Assembly: GCF_004571195.1 (NCBI RefSeq)
Contig: NZ_CP038271.1
Span: 806,001-870,000 of the forward strand
DNA: 64,000 nucleotides
DNA from: Legionella geestiana
GTDB lineage: Bacteria > Pseudomonadota > Gammaproteobacteria > Legionellales > Legionellaceae
Direction of reading: 5' to 3'
A model generated the notes under the pieces. That model saw only the letters and a list, made by a program, of their open reading frames with translations. It searched no databases and had not been told where the DNA came from. This document shows, in pieces, positions 43,125 through 51,407 of this stretch. Every line of letters begins with the position of its first letter. Position 1 is the stretch's first letter. The translations under genes were made by a program, and so were the position numbers.

Positions 43125-43150
43125 AAAAAGACCCGCCCTGAGGGCGGGTC
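43125..43150 (-). terminator. Strong terminator after the 25-residue Cys peptide gene
   Basis: Stem gacccgccc / gggcgggtc with a 3-nt loop (43130-43150), followed on the minus strand by five T. It lies just after the peptide stop and before the 150-residue protein gene. Partial readthrough would give far more peptide than downstream protein. Confidence 0.85.
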
Positions 43151-43156
43151 AGATTT

Positions 43157-43234
43157 TCACGCACCACACTTTCCGGGGCAGCGCGCGCTTTTTTGAATGT
43201 TGCCCATGATTTCGTTGAACAGTTCCTGACGCAT
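43157..43234 (-). CDS. 25-residue Cys-containing peptide
   Basis: A mini-gene too short for routine gene calling. It begins MRQELFNEIMGNIQ and ends SARCPGKCGA, a leader-like acidic/amphipathic start and a small Cys-x3-Cys, Gly-rich C-terminus. The ATG has AGAGGAG seven bases upstream, and a perfect Rho-independent terminator follows at once, which is the architecture of an abundant small product. The frame is open further upstream to 43396, but that would run through a Fur-box-like dyad. The C-terminus recalls methanobactin-type cores, but no MbnB/MbnC is present. Function unknown; a peptide precursor or metal-binding peptide is the best guess. Confidence 0.55.
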   Translation of the reverse strand: MRQELFNEIMGNIQKSARCPGKCGA

Positions 43235-43266
43235 TGTTTCTCTCCTCTTTGAAGGGTTATTGTGTT

Positions 43267-43281
43267 CCGCCAGTCTGGCGG
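43267..43281. promoter_or_regulatory. Hairpin in the leader between the Fur-like site and the peptide gene
   Basis: Perfect dyad ccgccagtctggcgg (6-bp stem, 3-nt loop) located 33 bp upstream of the minus-strand peptide start. It would lie in that gene's 5' leader or promoter. Confidence 0.4.
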
Positions 43282-43298
43282 CGAAAACAGTTTCATCG

Positions 43299-43317
43299 GA
43301 ATGAAAATCATTCGCAA
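43299..43317. promoter_or_regulatory. Fur-box-like dyad in a divergent promoter region
   Basis: gaatgaaaatcattc is a 5-5-5 dyad, and its core aatgaaaatcatt matches 12 of 13 bases of the Fur-box core aatgataatcatt. It lies about 65 bp upstream of the minus-strand peptide and about 110 bp upstream of the plus-strand peptide. Fur normally represses such promoters when iron is plentiful. Confidence 0.6.
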
Positions 43318-43391
43318 TCAGGAAAGGGCTATCACTGCCATAGCCGGCAAACGCTTCCCCTCCTTCTCGGGAGTGAATAAGCTTTGGGAGT

Positions 43392-43412
43392 GACATTAAC
43401 GATAACGATCAA
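43392..43412. promoter_or_regulatory. Second, weaker Fur-like site
   Basis: attaacgataacgatcaac, 14 bp upstream of the plus-strand peptide start, matches 12 of 19 positions of the classical Fur consensus by eye. It overlaps the expected promoter of that peptide. Confidence 0.35.
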
Positions 43413-43425
43413 CAAGGAGTTACAC

Positions 43426-43503
43426 ATGATAAAACGATTGAAATACCTGAGCGCACAACTGTGCAAAGCCACTCACTGCCGCTGGGGCGTGCGCGGCGTT
43501 TAA
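43426..43503 (+). CDS. 25-residue Cys/His/Trp peptide upstream of the hydroxylase-fold gene
   Basis: A mini-gene with AAGGAG six bases before ATG 43426 and a TAA at 43501. It starts MIKRLKYLSAQ, a basic amphipathic segment, and ends in LCKATHCRWGVRGV, with Cys-x4-Cys and a Trp. It lies 18 bp before the hydroxylase-fold gene, so the two are almost surely co-transcribed. It may be a peptide substrate, a translational regulator (leader peptide) or a small membrane-active peptide. Its equal length to the divergent peptide on the other strand is notable. Confidence 0.5.
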   Translation: MIKRLKYLSAQLCKATHCRWGVRGV

Positions 43504-43521
43504 GTGCTTTAGGAGGGGATT

Positions 43522-44352
43522 ATGCATTTTGTCATCCGGCAGGGAATGCGCCTCTTGTCAGAAGCGCTATCCCCTCCTGCTCCCCATGAAATTCTTCAGG
43601 GGGAGCGTCTCTTTCGCCCCTTTCTGCGACAGCAGCGTGCATGGATGCGCCATTTTTATCCGGGCGACACTTTGGAGAAACATCGGCCTTCCTGGCAGTA
43701 TCTGCAAAAATACCTGAGCCCGCTCATTCAGGCTTCAGGCTCGCGCTGGCATTGTGAAGGCATCATGCGCCTTGGTCTTCATTCTCAGGATGCACCGGAT
43801 TTTTCCGAGTTTGCGCGGCGTTTTCATGGTGAATCCAATGGATTTTCCATACATCCAGTTAAAGGCGAAATCGAACCAGTCACCTATTTTTCCCTGATAG
43901 CGCAGAAAAAATTCCCCTGTATCCCTGAAATGCGCCACAATGATTCGCTGTTTTGTGGCAGCGAGCCTGATTTCTGGCATGAAGCAATTGGGCATCTCGC
44001 GCCCTTATGCTTCCCTGAAGTGCAGGATTTTTACCTGAGTGTGGCGGATAAAATACTCTCGTCATCAGGCACGCCGCGCTATGAACGTAACCTCGCTATC
44101 GCCTGGACACTCAGTGAATATGGCTTTTTGCGTGAAGGGGACTCGCCTAAAATGTTTGGTGCCGCCCTTGTCAGCTCGCATCTGGCGCACATGCGCTATT
44201 TGCACAATTATCTGTGTGTGGAGCCGGCAAGTGCCAAAGTGATTCTTGAATCTGGCTTTTATGAGGCAGACCGTGCCATCGCCCGCGATGAGGCAGGACG
44301 GCAACGGTTTTTCTGCATGGATACACTGAACATAGATGCCCTGCTGGATTAG
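43522..44352 (+). CDS. Divergent aromatic-amino-acid-hydroxylase-fold iron enzyme
   Basis: 276 residues with the core of the pterin-dependent aromatic amino acid hydroxylases. GFSIHPVKGEIEP and FFSLIAQ-like spacing precede EPDFWHEAIGHLAPL, where His153 and His158 fit the iron ligands, and AWTLSEYGFLREG supplies Glu199. KMFGAALVSSHLAHM matches the usual IYGAGI-SS segment. Normal PhhA has EPDIFHEIFGHCPLL, so this is a divergent relative, and its substrate is open. AGGAGG lies six bases before the ATG. It follows a 25-residue Cys/Trp peptide by 18 bp, near Fur-like sites. It may be plain phenylalanine hydroxylation or a new substrate such as the peptide. Confidence 0.8.
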   Translation: MHFVIRQGMRLLSEALSPPAPHEILQGERLFRPFLRQQRAWMRHFYPGDTLEKHRPSWQYLQKYLSPLIQASGSRWHCEGIMRLGLHSQDAPDFSEFARRFHGESNGFSIHPVKGEIEPVTYFSLIAQKKFPCIPEMRHNDSLFCGSEPDFWHEAIGHLAPLCFPEVQDFYLSVADKILSSSGTPRYERNLAIAWTLSEYGFLREGDSPKMFGAALVSSHLAHMRYLHNYLCVEPASAKVILESGFYEADRAIARDEAGRQRFFCMDTLNIDALLD

Positions 44353-44360
44353 GACGTGAC

Positions 44361-46160
44361 TTACGCCACGCCGTTCACAATCCAGGTCCGCTTCACTCCA
44401 CTGGTGAGCGGTGTAGTCTTAACCCACAGCAGCTGCAGGCCGCCAGAACTGACGCCTGGAGACGTGTTCGCCTGCAACACAACGGCAAACGGGTATTTTT
44501 TACGAAGCCCGGCAAGTACCGACCAGACTTTTGCGGGACTTGCCCCATTATCACGCAGCTCAATCTGGTTATTGCGGAATACAACCGTTATGGGCTGCCC
44601 CTTTAACGATGCCTTAAGAGAAGACTCCATGCGCCGCCAGAGTGCCACACGGGCGCGGGTGCGCTCAAGCTGGGTCGGCTGGGTTTCAAACGCTACGCGG
44701 TTACGGCGCGACGCTTCTCCAGCCACACGCGGAAAACCTGGCTGCTGGCGCAGAAAATAATTACACACGGTATCCACGAGCGAGCGATAGCGTCCCGAAA
44801 CCGCAGGCGGCGTGCCAGGGCGGCGATTGATGTAGATGGCAAAAGCGAGCGTATGATCGTTCGCCGTGTACAGATATCCTGAAAGACTCATGATGCCTGT
44901 CATTGTGCCGGTTTTAGCCCGCAGAAAACCCTGCTGGCCGGGCTGTCGGAAACGTTTTTGCAGCGTACCGTCGCGCCCCGCGATGGGCAGTGCCGCGATG
45001 TACTCAAACGACATGGGAAAGTGGTCATATAAAAACTGCAGGAGCCCAACTGTCTGCGCCGCACTCACACGGTCGTTTCGCGAAAGGCCGGAACCATCGG
45101 TGATGACGGCATTCTGCAGGGAAACACCGGTCTGCTGCTCCAGAAATTTCTTGACCACAGGCTCGGCAGACGCCCAGTTTAATGGCTTTCCGGCAAGCGT
45201 TGCCGCCACGTGCAAAAAGAGACTGTCGGCATACAGGTTATCGGAGGGCTTTAGGGTATCGGCCATCAGCTGGCTGATGGGACGCGATGCGTGGGTTGCC
45301 ACCACCATGGTGTTGGCCGGCGCGCTGCCGGGCATCACCTGACCATCGAGCACAATGTGCGCTTTGGCAAGGCGCTGGCGTACAACCCCTTCTGCATAGA
45401 GCCGCGGGTTACGGATGGGAATGCGCTGCACGAGCGCCCACTCCCGTGCACCAATACATCCGCTCGCAACCAGCTGATTTTGCGCGTTCATGGCCAGTCC
45501 TACGCCACAGCGACTGCCATTTTCACGGGTTTTTATCTGGTTCACGAGATGGATATTCCCACCGCCATCGTCGTATTCGACAATCGCCGGCTCTCCCTCG
45601 CGATGCGAGGGGTTTACGGTAACCGTAAGACGGTTTTCATCCACCATGACAGGCGCGACCGATGCGCCGTAGCTGAAGTTCAAATCCTGCGGCATGGCGC
45701 CTGGCGCCTGCGTGGATACACCGTCATGCGCGCTGACAAGGATGACATTCCCCTTGATACGCCGTACTCCCCACTGACGCAGCTCACGAAAAAGGGTGTC
45801 GAGATCCATATGGGTGAGTGAAGGGTCGCCCGGCAGGTGCAGGTAGAGGTTCCCTTTTAAAAGCCCGTTTTGCAGAAGGCTGGCGTTGGTGGTCAGGGTA
45901 GTTTTAAAGCGATAATCAGGACCCAGTGCCATCAAGGCTGCGGCATCGGAAAAAAGCTTCATGTTGCTGGCCGGCACCAGAAGGCTGTTGGCATTGCGCT
46001 GATAAAGCGTTGTGTGCGTGGTTAAATCGACGACCTTGATGCCCATGTTAATGTTGGGGTCGACCTGGTCAATCAGGTGATTAACCGCCTGCTGGATATC
46101 CGCCCCGAAGGACACGCCTCCAAGCACACACAACAGCACAGCCGATAGCATCCTTTTCAT
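44361..46160 (-). CDS. dacB: D-alanyl-D-alanine carboxypeptidase/endopeptidase (PBP4), extended
   Basis: 599 residues; family members are usually near 480. A signal peptide spans about residues 1-20. The S-x-x-K active site is SNMK (65-68), the SxN motif is in TDGSGLSRNDRVSA, and the KTG motif is in RAKTGTMTGIM. It trims and cleaves peptidoglycan cross-links in the periplasm. After the penicillin-binding domain there is an extra tail of about 110 residues (RRNRVAFETQPTQ onward) with an alternating strand/helix look (ITVVFRNNQIELRDNG). The tail may bind the cell wall; its role is unknown. Confidence 0.92.
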   Translation of the reverse strand: MKRMLSAVLLCVLGGVSFGADIQQAVNHLIDQVDPNINMGIKVVDLTTHTTLYQRNANSLLVPASNMKLFSDAAALMALGPDYRFKTTLTTNASLLQNGLLKGNLYLHLPGDPSLTHMDLDTLFRELRQWGVRRIKGNVILVSAHDGVSTQAPGAMPQDLNFSYGASVAPVMVDENRLTVTVNPSHREGEPAIVEYDDGGGNIHLVNQIKTRENGSRCGVGLAMNAQNQLVASGCIGAREWALVQRIPIRNPRLYAEGVVRQRLAKAHIVLDGQVMPGSAPANTMVVATHASRPISQLMADTLKPSDNLYADSLFLHVAATLAGKPLNWASAEPVVKKFLEQQTGVSLQNAVITDGSGLSRNDRVSAAQTVGLLQFLYDHFPMSFEYIAALPIAGRDGTLQKRFRQPGQQGFLRAKTGTMTGIMSLSGYLYTANDHTLAFAIYINRRPGTPPAVSGRYRSLVDTVCNYFLRQQPGFPRVAGEASRRNRVAFETQPTQLERTRARVALWRRMESSLKASLKGQPITVVFRNNQIELRDNGASPAKVWSVLAGLRKKYPFAVVLQANTSPGVSSGGLQLLWVKTTPLTSGVKRTWIVNGVA

Positions 46161-46175
46161 CGAGGGATCCTGGGT

Positions 46176-46973
46176 TCATGGTAAATCCTCATGATACCTC
46201 AACCCCATGCGCTCCAGAAGTCCCGCGAGGGTATCATTATCAAAAAAACGCAGTTTGAGCCAGCCACCGCTCATGGAATCGGCATCAATTTCAACCGGCG
46301 CGCCCACTTGTTCGGCAAGCATTCGCTTCAAACGCTCCACGTCCCGGTCACGCGCAGGACTTGCAACGGCTGGCTCACGCTTTGACGCGCGCACCAGAAC
46401 CTCAAGCTGGCGCACCGACAGCCCCTCATGAACCACACGCCCTGCAAGCGTTGACTGCAGGGTTTCAGGCAACCCGACCAGCATGCGCGCATGCCCAAGT
46501 GTCAGTTCCCGGGCACGCAAAAGCTCCTGAACGGGAAAAGAGAGCGTCAAAAGCCTGAGAATATTGGCAATGTGACTGCGGGATTTTCCCACCAGTACTG
46601 CGATTTCTTCCTGCTGAAAATGAAAATCCGTCACCAGGCGCTGATAGCCGGCCGCCTCTTCCATCAGGTTTAACGACTGGCGCTGCACGTTCTCAGCAAG
46701 CGCTACGGCCGCCGCTTCCGCATCCGTATAGTCGCCCACCACACAGGGCACCACTGAAAGCCCGGCATCTATGGCCGCGCGCCAGCGCCGCTCTCCCGCA
46801 ATGATTTCATAACGAGCCTGCCGAAGCGCACGCACCACCAGCGGTTCAATCACCCCCTGGCTTGCAATCGACTCCGAAAGCGCGCGCAGGGCGTCTGCAT
46901 CAAAATGCTGGCGCGGCTGAAAAGCGCCCCGCTGCAGGCACTCCACAGGAATATGGGTAAAGGTCTTGTGCAT
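46176..46973 (-). CDS. parB: ParB/Spo0J-family chromosome partition protein
   Basis: 265 residues. The CTPase/nuclease-like ParB domain has the arginine motif GERRWRA (60-66) and the family's start FQPRQHFDADALRAL. The central helix-turn-helix is in EIAVLVGKSRSHIANILRLL. It binds parS sites and loads condensin. No parA is next to it, which is unusual; rsmB lies 72 bp upstream on the same strand. A trailing C-terminal dimerisation domain is present. Start ATG 46973. Confidence 0.93.
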   Translation of the reverse strand: MHKTFTHIPVECLQRGAFQPRQHFDADALRALSESIASQGVIEPLVVRALRQARYEIIAGERRWRAAIDAGLSVVPCVVGDYTDAEAAAVALAENVQRQSLNLMEEAAGYQRLVTDFHFQQEEIAVLVGKSRSHIANILRLLTLSFPVQELLRARELTLGHARMLVGLPETLQSTLAGRVVHEGLSVRQLEVLVRASKREPAVASPARDRDVERLKRMLAEQVGAPVEIDADSMSGGWLKLRFFDNDTLAGLLERMGLRYHEDLP

Positions 46974-47045
46974 GGCAGTTCATGAAAAAAAAGCGTGCTG
47001 CCATTTTTTCACACCCTCAGGCATTCGCCAACCGCGGCGAGTCTC

Positions 47046-48311
47046 TCAGAGTGTTTTTTTTCGAAGTACGCTGTAGAAAAAGCCATCCATGCCGGATTCG
47101 CCCGGCAAAATCTGCGTGCCGAAATCGCTTTTATGCCCCCATGGCGTGGATGGGGTTTCAAGCAGGCAATCCTCGCATCCCGCTACAAAACCCGCGATTT
47201 GATGAGCGTTTTCGGCCTGCAGGATGGAACAGGTGGCATAGACCAGCATGCCGCCTGGGGCGAGCAGCGGCCAGAGGGCATCAAGGAGTTGTCGTTGAAG
47301 CACTACCACCGTTTCCACGTCCTTCGGTGTTCGCAGCAGACGAATATCCGGATGGCGGCGTATCACACCCGTTGCGCTGCATGGGGCATCGAGGAGAATG
47401 CGGTCAAAGGGGCGGCCATCCCACCAGGTGTGCGGGTGTGCCGCATCTCCCACGAGGAGCCGGGGCGATATTCCAAGGCGCGTACAGTTTTCCTCAACCC
47501 GCCGCATGCGGGAGGCATCTGCATCCACGCCAGTAACCTCAGCGTTGGCCTGCTCAAGGATATGACAAAGCTTTCCGCCTGGCGCGCAACAGGCGTCCAG
47601 CACACGCATATGAGGCTGCACCTCAAGAAGTGCACAGGCAAGCTGTGCCGCTTCATCCTGCACCGAGACCACACCATCAAAAAAGCCAGGGACATCGGCT
47701 ACATCAAGCGCCACCTTCAGCACCACGCCATCCGCAGAAAATTGACAGGCTGAAGCCTCGATTCCTGAATCCTGAAGCCGTTTAAGATACTCTGAAACGC
47801 TCGATTGACGCGCATTCACCCGCAACGTCATTGGTGCCTGACAATCAGATGCCGCCAGAATATTCCCTGCATGGTGCGGCCAGTCGCTTTTAATGCGCTC
47901 GGCAAGCCATGGCGCAAGCCCCTTGTCTTCAAGTGTCAGCAAAAACGCCTGAAGTTCGGCTTTCTCGCGGCACGCCCGGCGCAAAAGCGCATTCACAAAA
48001 CCGCGCGCAAACTGCAGCGATTTACCGCGCAAAAGTCCCACTGTTTCTGAGACCACGGCATGTTCAGGCGTGTCGAGATACAGCAGTTCGCAAAGCCCCA
48101 TCAGGATAGCGACAAAAACGGCAGTTTTTGCCGGACGTTTTTGCATCAGGCAGTCGGCCACCGCTACAAGCCGGTAATACTGTCGACTCACACCGAACAC
48201 CAGCACCTTCGCATGCGGCGAAACCCCCTGCAATTGATGTGAAAGCGGTATGCGCTTATCAAGAAGGCAGGTCAACACGTGCAGGGCTTCAGTTCTTGGA
48301 GAGCGATTCAT
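47046..48311 (-). CDS. rsmB: 16S rRNA (cytosine(967)-C(5))-methyltransferase
   Basis: 421 residues. The N-terminal RNA-binding NusB-like domain is followed by a class I methyltransferase domain: VLDACCAPGGKLCHILEQA is the SAM site, DRILLDAPCSATGVIRRHPDIR holds the first catalytic Cys, and LVYATCSILQAEN the second. It methylates C967 of 16S rRNA. It overlaps fmt by four bases, in the conserved def-fmt-rsmB order. Confidence 0.95.
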   Translation of the reverse strand: MNRSPRTEALHVLTCLLDKRIPLSHQLQGVSPHAKVLVFGVSRQYYRLVAVADCLMQKRPAKTAVFVAILMGLCELLYLDTPEHAVVSETVGLLRGKSLQFARGFVNALLRRACREKAELQAFLLTLEDKGLAPWLAERIKSDWPHHAGNILAASDCQAPMTLRVNARQSSVSEYLKRLQDSGIEASACQFSADGVVLKVALDVADVPGFFDGVVSVQDEAAQLACALLEVQPHMRVLDACCAPGGKLCHILEQANAEVTGVDADASRMRRVEENCTRLGISPRLLVGDAAHPHTWWDGRPFDRILLDAPCSATGVIRRHPDIRLLRTPKDVETVVVLQRQLLDALWPLLAPGGMLVYATCSILQAENAHQIAGFVAGCEDCLLETPSTPWGHKSDFGTQILPGESGMDGFFYSVLRKKTL

Positions 48312-49252
48312 TCCGCATGCATTCCGGGTCGAATGTCGCCCTTATTACCACGCAGCCACTCGCTGACACCGAGCACCCGACCGCCTGGAAACTGCAGACG
48401 TTCAATGGCAACCGCATCCCTGCCCGCGGCAATGACCAAACCACTTGTCTCGAGAGCCACTACAGTACCGGGGGAAGCTGGCTGCTCAAGGGGCACGACG
48501 CGCGCCGCATGAACACGTATGCGCTCCCCGCCGATATCAGTGAAGGCGCAGGGCCAGGGATGATAGGCACGTACGAGGCGCTCGATGCTCTGCGCGTCCT
48601 GCCGCCAGTCCATGCGGGCATCGTCCTTGTCAATTCTTCGCGCGAGCGTCACCCCCTCTGTGGCCTGAGGGACAGCACTCGCGCGCCCCTCGGCCATGGC
48701 ATCGAGTGTCTCTATCAATAGCTCTGGCGACAGTGCCGCAAGCCGGTCATGCAGGCTTGCGGCCGTATCGGTTGGGAGAACCTTACAGGTTCTCTGCGTG
48801 AACACCGGCCCCGTATCAAGTCCTTTATCCATCTGCATGATGCAGACGCCACTTTCCGTGTCGCCATGCAAAATCGCCTGCTGAATGGGAGAAGCGCCGC
48901 GCCAGCGGGGTAAAAGAGAGGCGTGCACGTTGACGCATCCAAGACGCGGCAATGCGAGGATGACTTCAGGCAGCAGCAATCCGTAAGCCACTACCACCAT
49001 CACATCCGCATGAAGTGCCGCGAGTGTTTCTCGCGCATGCGCATCACGCAGGGTTGTAGGTTGAAAGACTTCAATTCCATGCGCAAGTGCCGCCACTTTT
49101 ATGGCCGAAGGCTCAAGCCTGCGCCCGCGACCGGCAGGACGGTCAGGCTGCGTAAAAACACCCACAAGCGTGTGCGGGGACGCATGAATCGCTTGAAGAC
49201 AACCAACGCCAAATTCAGGGGTTCCGGCAAAAACCACACGCAGTCCGCTCAT
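48308..49252 (-). CDS. fmt: Methionyl-tRNA formyltransferase
   Basis: 314 residues. The N-terminal formyl-transfer domain shows RVVFAGTPEFGVGCL, NVHASLLPRWRGASPIQQAI and the catalytic region MQMDKGLDTGPV; a C-terminal OB-fold follows. It formylates initiator Met-tRNA. It overlaps def by four bases. Confidence 0.95.
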   Translation of the reverse strand: MSGLRVVFAGTPEFGVGCLQAIHASPHTLVGVFTQPDRPAGRGRRLEPSAIKVAALAHGIEVFQPTTLRDAHARETLAALHADVMVVVAYGLLLPEVILALPRLGCVNVHASLLPRWRGASPIQQAILHGDTESGVCIMQMDKGLDTGPVFTQRTCKVLPTDTAASLHDRLAALSPELLIETLDAMAEGRASAVPQATEGVTLARRIDKDDARMDWRQDAQSIERLVRAYHPWPCAFTDIGGERIRVHAARVVPLEQPASPGTVVALETSGLVIAAGRDAVAIERLQFPGGRVLGVSEWLRGNKGDIRPGMHAE

Positions 49253-49761
49253 GAAGCGCCTTTTTCATGACGGCGGTATTTGTCCACCTTTCTGCGCGCC
49301 ATGGCACGCTTTAAGGGGGAGAGCAAATCGACAAAAAGCTTACCGTTCAGATGGTCAATTTCATGCTGGAAGCACTCGCCGAGCAGGCCATCGGCATGCA
49401 TTTCAAAAAAATTGCCTGAGCGGTCCTGTGCACGCACGGTCACGCTCTCTGCGCGCTCAACCGTATCATAAACCCCAGGCACGGAAAGACAGCCCTCCTG
49501 ATACTCCATGCGGCCCTCTTCTGAAATGATTTCCGGGTTGGCGAGCACAAGCTGCTGCGATTTATCACCCACCACATCCACTACGGAAAGCCTCAGATTC
49601 ACACCTATCTGAGGCGCGGCAAGGCCGACTCCCCGAACGTCATACATGGTCTCAAACATGTCTTCAATCAGCGTCTGCAGCGCATCGCCAAAATCGGTCA
49701 CGGGCTCTGCCACCCGCCGCAGCCGCGGGTCAGGGAGGTATAAAATCGGACGAATCGCCAT
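49249..49761 (-). CDS. def: Peptide deformylase
   Basis: 170 residues from ATG 49761, where the family's start MAIRPILYLPDPRLR begins; the long upstream frame to 50478 is a shadow of dprA. Visible are GVGLAAPQIG, the Cys metal ligand in EGCLSVPG and the metal motif QHEIDHLNG. It removes the N-formyl group from nascent proteins. First gene of def-fmt-rsmB. Confidence 0.95.
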   Translation of the reverse strand: MAIRPILYLPDPRLRRVAEPVTDFGDALQTLIEDMFETMYDVRGVGLAAPQIGVNLRLSVVDVVGDKSQQLVLANPEIISEEGRMEYQEGCLSVPGVYDTVERAESVTVRAQDRSGNFFEMHADGLLGECFQHEIDHLNGKLFVDLLSPLKRAMARRKVDKYRRHEKGAS

Positions 49762-49839
49762 AACCCTCTTCCAAACAGTCAAATTGCTGGTATTATCGCC
49801 AATACCTCGCGCCATCGCAAGCAAGCACTGGCACAGACA

Positions 49840-50925
49840 ATGGAATTGCTCATGGATAACACCGAATGCCTGCTGGCATTTAACCGTATGGAAGGCGTTG
49901 GACCGCGCACCGTGGAAAAACTCCTGAAACACTTTCCCAATCCTTCGGAACTTTTTAGACTCAGCGCTAAAGCGCTTGCATCCTCTGGCCTGCCACCGGC
50001 ACTCTGCAGCGGTATTCTGAATTTTGACCGCAAGACACTTGAGGCCGACCACCGCTTTAGAGCCGTCACCGGCAATCATCTCCTCACGCGCCTCGACCCC
50101 GAATACCCGCCTCTGCTTCGCGAAATTCATGACCCGCCACCGGTTTTGTATGCGCGCGGCAACCTGCGTCTGCTGCACCTGAAAACCCTTGCCATTATTG
50201 GCACCCGCAGACCCTCTCACACCGGCGCCGAAACCGCGTATGCCTTTGCCGGCACGCTTGCCTCCTGCGGACTCAGTATCGTCAGCGGCCTCGCACGCGG
50301 CATTGACGCCTGCGCCCACCGCGGTGCGCTGGCGGCAAAAGGGCCGACCATTGCCGTCATGGGAACAGGAATGGACCGGATTTACCCGCGTGAGCATCAA
50401 CATCTTGCAGAGGAAATTGCTGAAAACGGTCTGATTCTGAGTGAATTTCCCCTGGGAACCCCGCCTGCTGCTGGACATTTTCCACGCAGAAATCGTATAA
50501 TAAGCGGATTATCTTTAGCCACATTGGTTGTTGAAGCGGCAGTAAGGAGTGGTTCTCTGGTCACAGCACGCCTTGCGATGGAACAAAATCGCGATGTCTT
50601 TGCGATACCAGGCTCTATCTACAGCCCCGAGGCACGCGGATGCCATCACCTGCTGCAGCAGGGAGCAAGGCTTGTTACAAGTCCTGCGGACGTACTGGAA
50701 GAGTTCTCACTGCAGCCACAGCCCGAGAACCATGTACAAACCGCGTCACTTGCAACAGCCGATGAAAACCTGGTAAAGTGCGTGGGCTTTGAGGTCACCG
50801 CTATAGACACAATCGTGACCCGCAGTGGGTTAACTATCGAACAGGTCGCCTGCGGGCTGACCAATTTAGAGCTTCAGGGGATAATTCATTCTGTTCCCGG
50901 CGGCTATGTGAGGTGTTCAGTATGA
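49840..50925 (+). CDS. dprA: DNA-processing protein DprA
   Basis: 361 residues. A small N-terminal helical domain is followed by the Rossmann-like core: AIIGTRRPSHTGAETAYAFAGTLA, VSGLARGIDACAHRGAL, GTGMDRIYPREHQ, FPRRNRIISGLSLATLVVEAA. A C-terminal winged-helix domain ends the protein. DprA loads RecA on incoming single-stranded DNA in natural transformation. ATG 49840 or 49852 could be used. The stop overlaps the smg start as ATGA. Confidence 0.94.
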   Translation: MELLMDNTECLLAFNRMEGVGPRTVEKLLKHFPNPSELFRLSAKALASSGLPPALCSGILNFDRKTLEADHRFRAVTGNHLLTRLDPEYPPLLREIHDPPPVLYARGNLRLLHLKTLAIIGTRRPSHTGAETAYAFAGTLASCGLSIVSGLARGIDACAHRGALAAKGPTIAVMGTGMDRIYPREHQHLAEEIAENGLILSEFPLGTPPAAGHFPRRNRIISGLSLATLVVEAAVRSGSLVTARLAMEQNRDVFAIPGSIYSPEARGCHHLLQQGARLVTSPADVLEEFSLQPQPENHVQTASLATADENLVKCVGFEVTAIDTIVTRSGLTIEQVACGLTNLELQGIIHSVPGGYVRCSV

Positions 50926-51365
50926 AAGACAGTCTGTTTGCCATGTTAATGACGCTTTTTGAAAAAAGCCTTGCGCAGTTTCGCGAACAGGCCTCCTTGC
51001 AGATGGAAGATTCCACGGCTGCGGTGACTGAAGACACAGGTCCTTTACCATCTGCTACTGGCCAGTATCGCTACCACGGTACCAGAAGAGATAACACCAT
51101 TCGGGTGATAACCCCTGATGAACAGCGCAAAATGACCCGCGCCAGTTACCAGTTGCTGATGCGCCTCCAACAATGGGGTGTGCTCACCTCGGAGGCCTTT
51201 GAACAGGTACTCGATCAGATTTCTTTTTCTGACTCCCGCTATGTGAGCGAGCAGGAAACAAGATGGCTGGTTCGCAATGTCCTTTCTGACTGTCTTGCGC
51301 CCGAACAGCTCGTTTTTCTTGACCTGCTGCTCTATCAGCAGGATGATGCACGTCCCCTGCACTGA
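50922..51365 (+). CDS. smg: Smg-family (DUF494) protein
   Basis: 147 residues. FAMLMTLFEKSL and the C-terminal LLDLLLYQQ-type segment with ETRWLVRNVLSDCLAPEQL match the Smg (DUF494) family, conserved between dprA and topA in gammaproteobacteria. Its biochemical role is unknown. The start overlaps dprA's stop (ATGA), so translation is coupled. Confidence 0.88.
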   Translation: MKDSLFAMLMTLFEKSLAQFREQASLQMEDSTAAVTEDTGPLPSATGQYRYHGTRRDNTIRVITPDEQRKMTRASYQLLMRLQQWGVLTSEAFEQVLDQISFSDSRYVSEQETRWLVRNVLSDCLAPEQLVFLDLLLYQQDDARPLH

Positions 51366-51407
51366 TACGCATACAGCAACGAACCGAAAGGGAAGGATTA
51401 ACGGGCC

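Noticed and set aside
43157..43234. Methanobactin precursor
   Set aside because: The C-terminus SARCPGKCGA recalls MbnA cores, but no DUF692-type MbnB or MbnC gene is close by.
43157..43396. 79-residue version of the minus-strand Cys peptide
   Set aside because: The longer start would cross the Fur-like dyad and lacks a ribosome site; the short start has a strong one.
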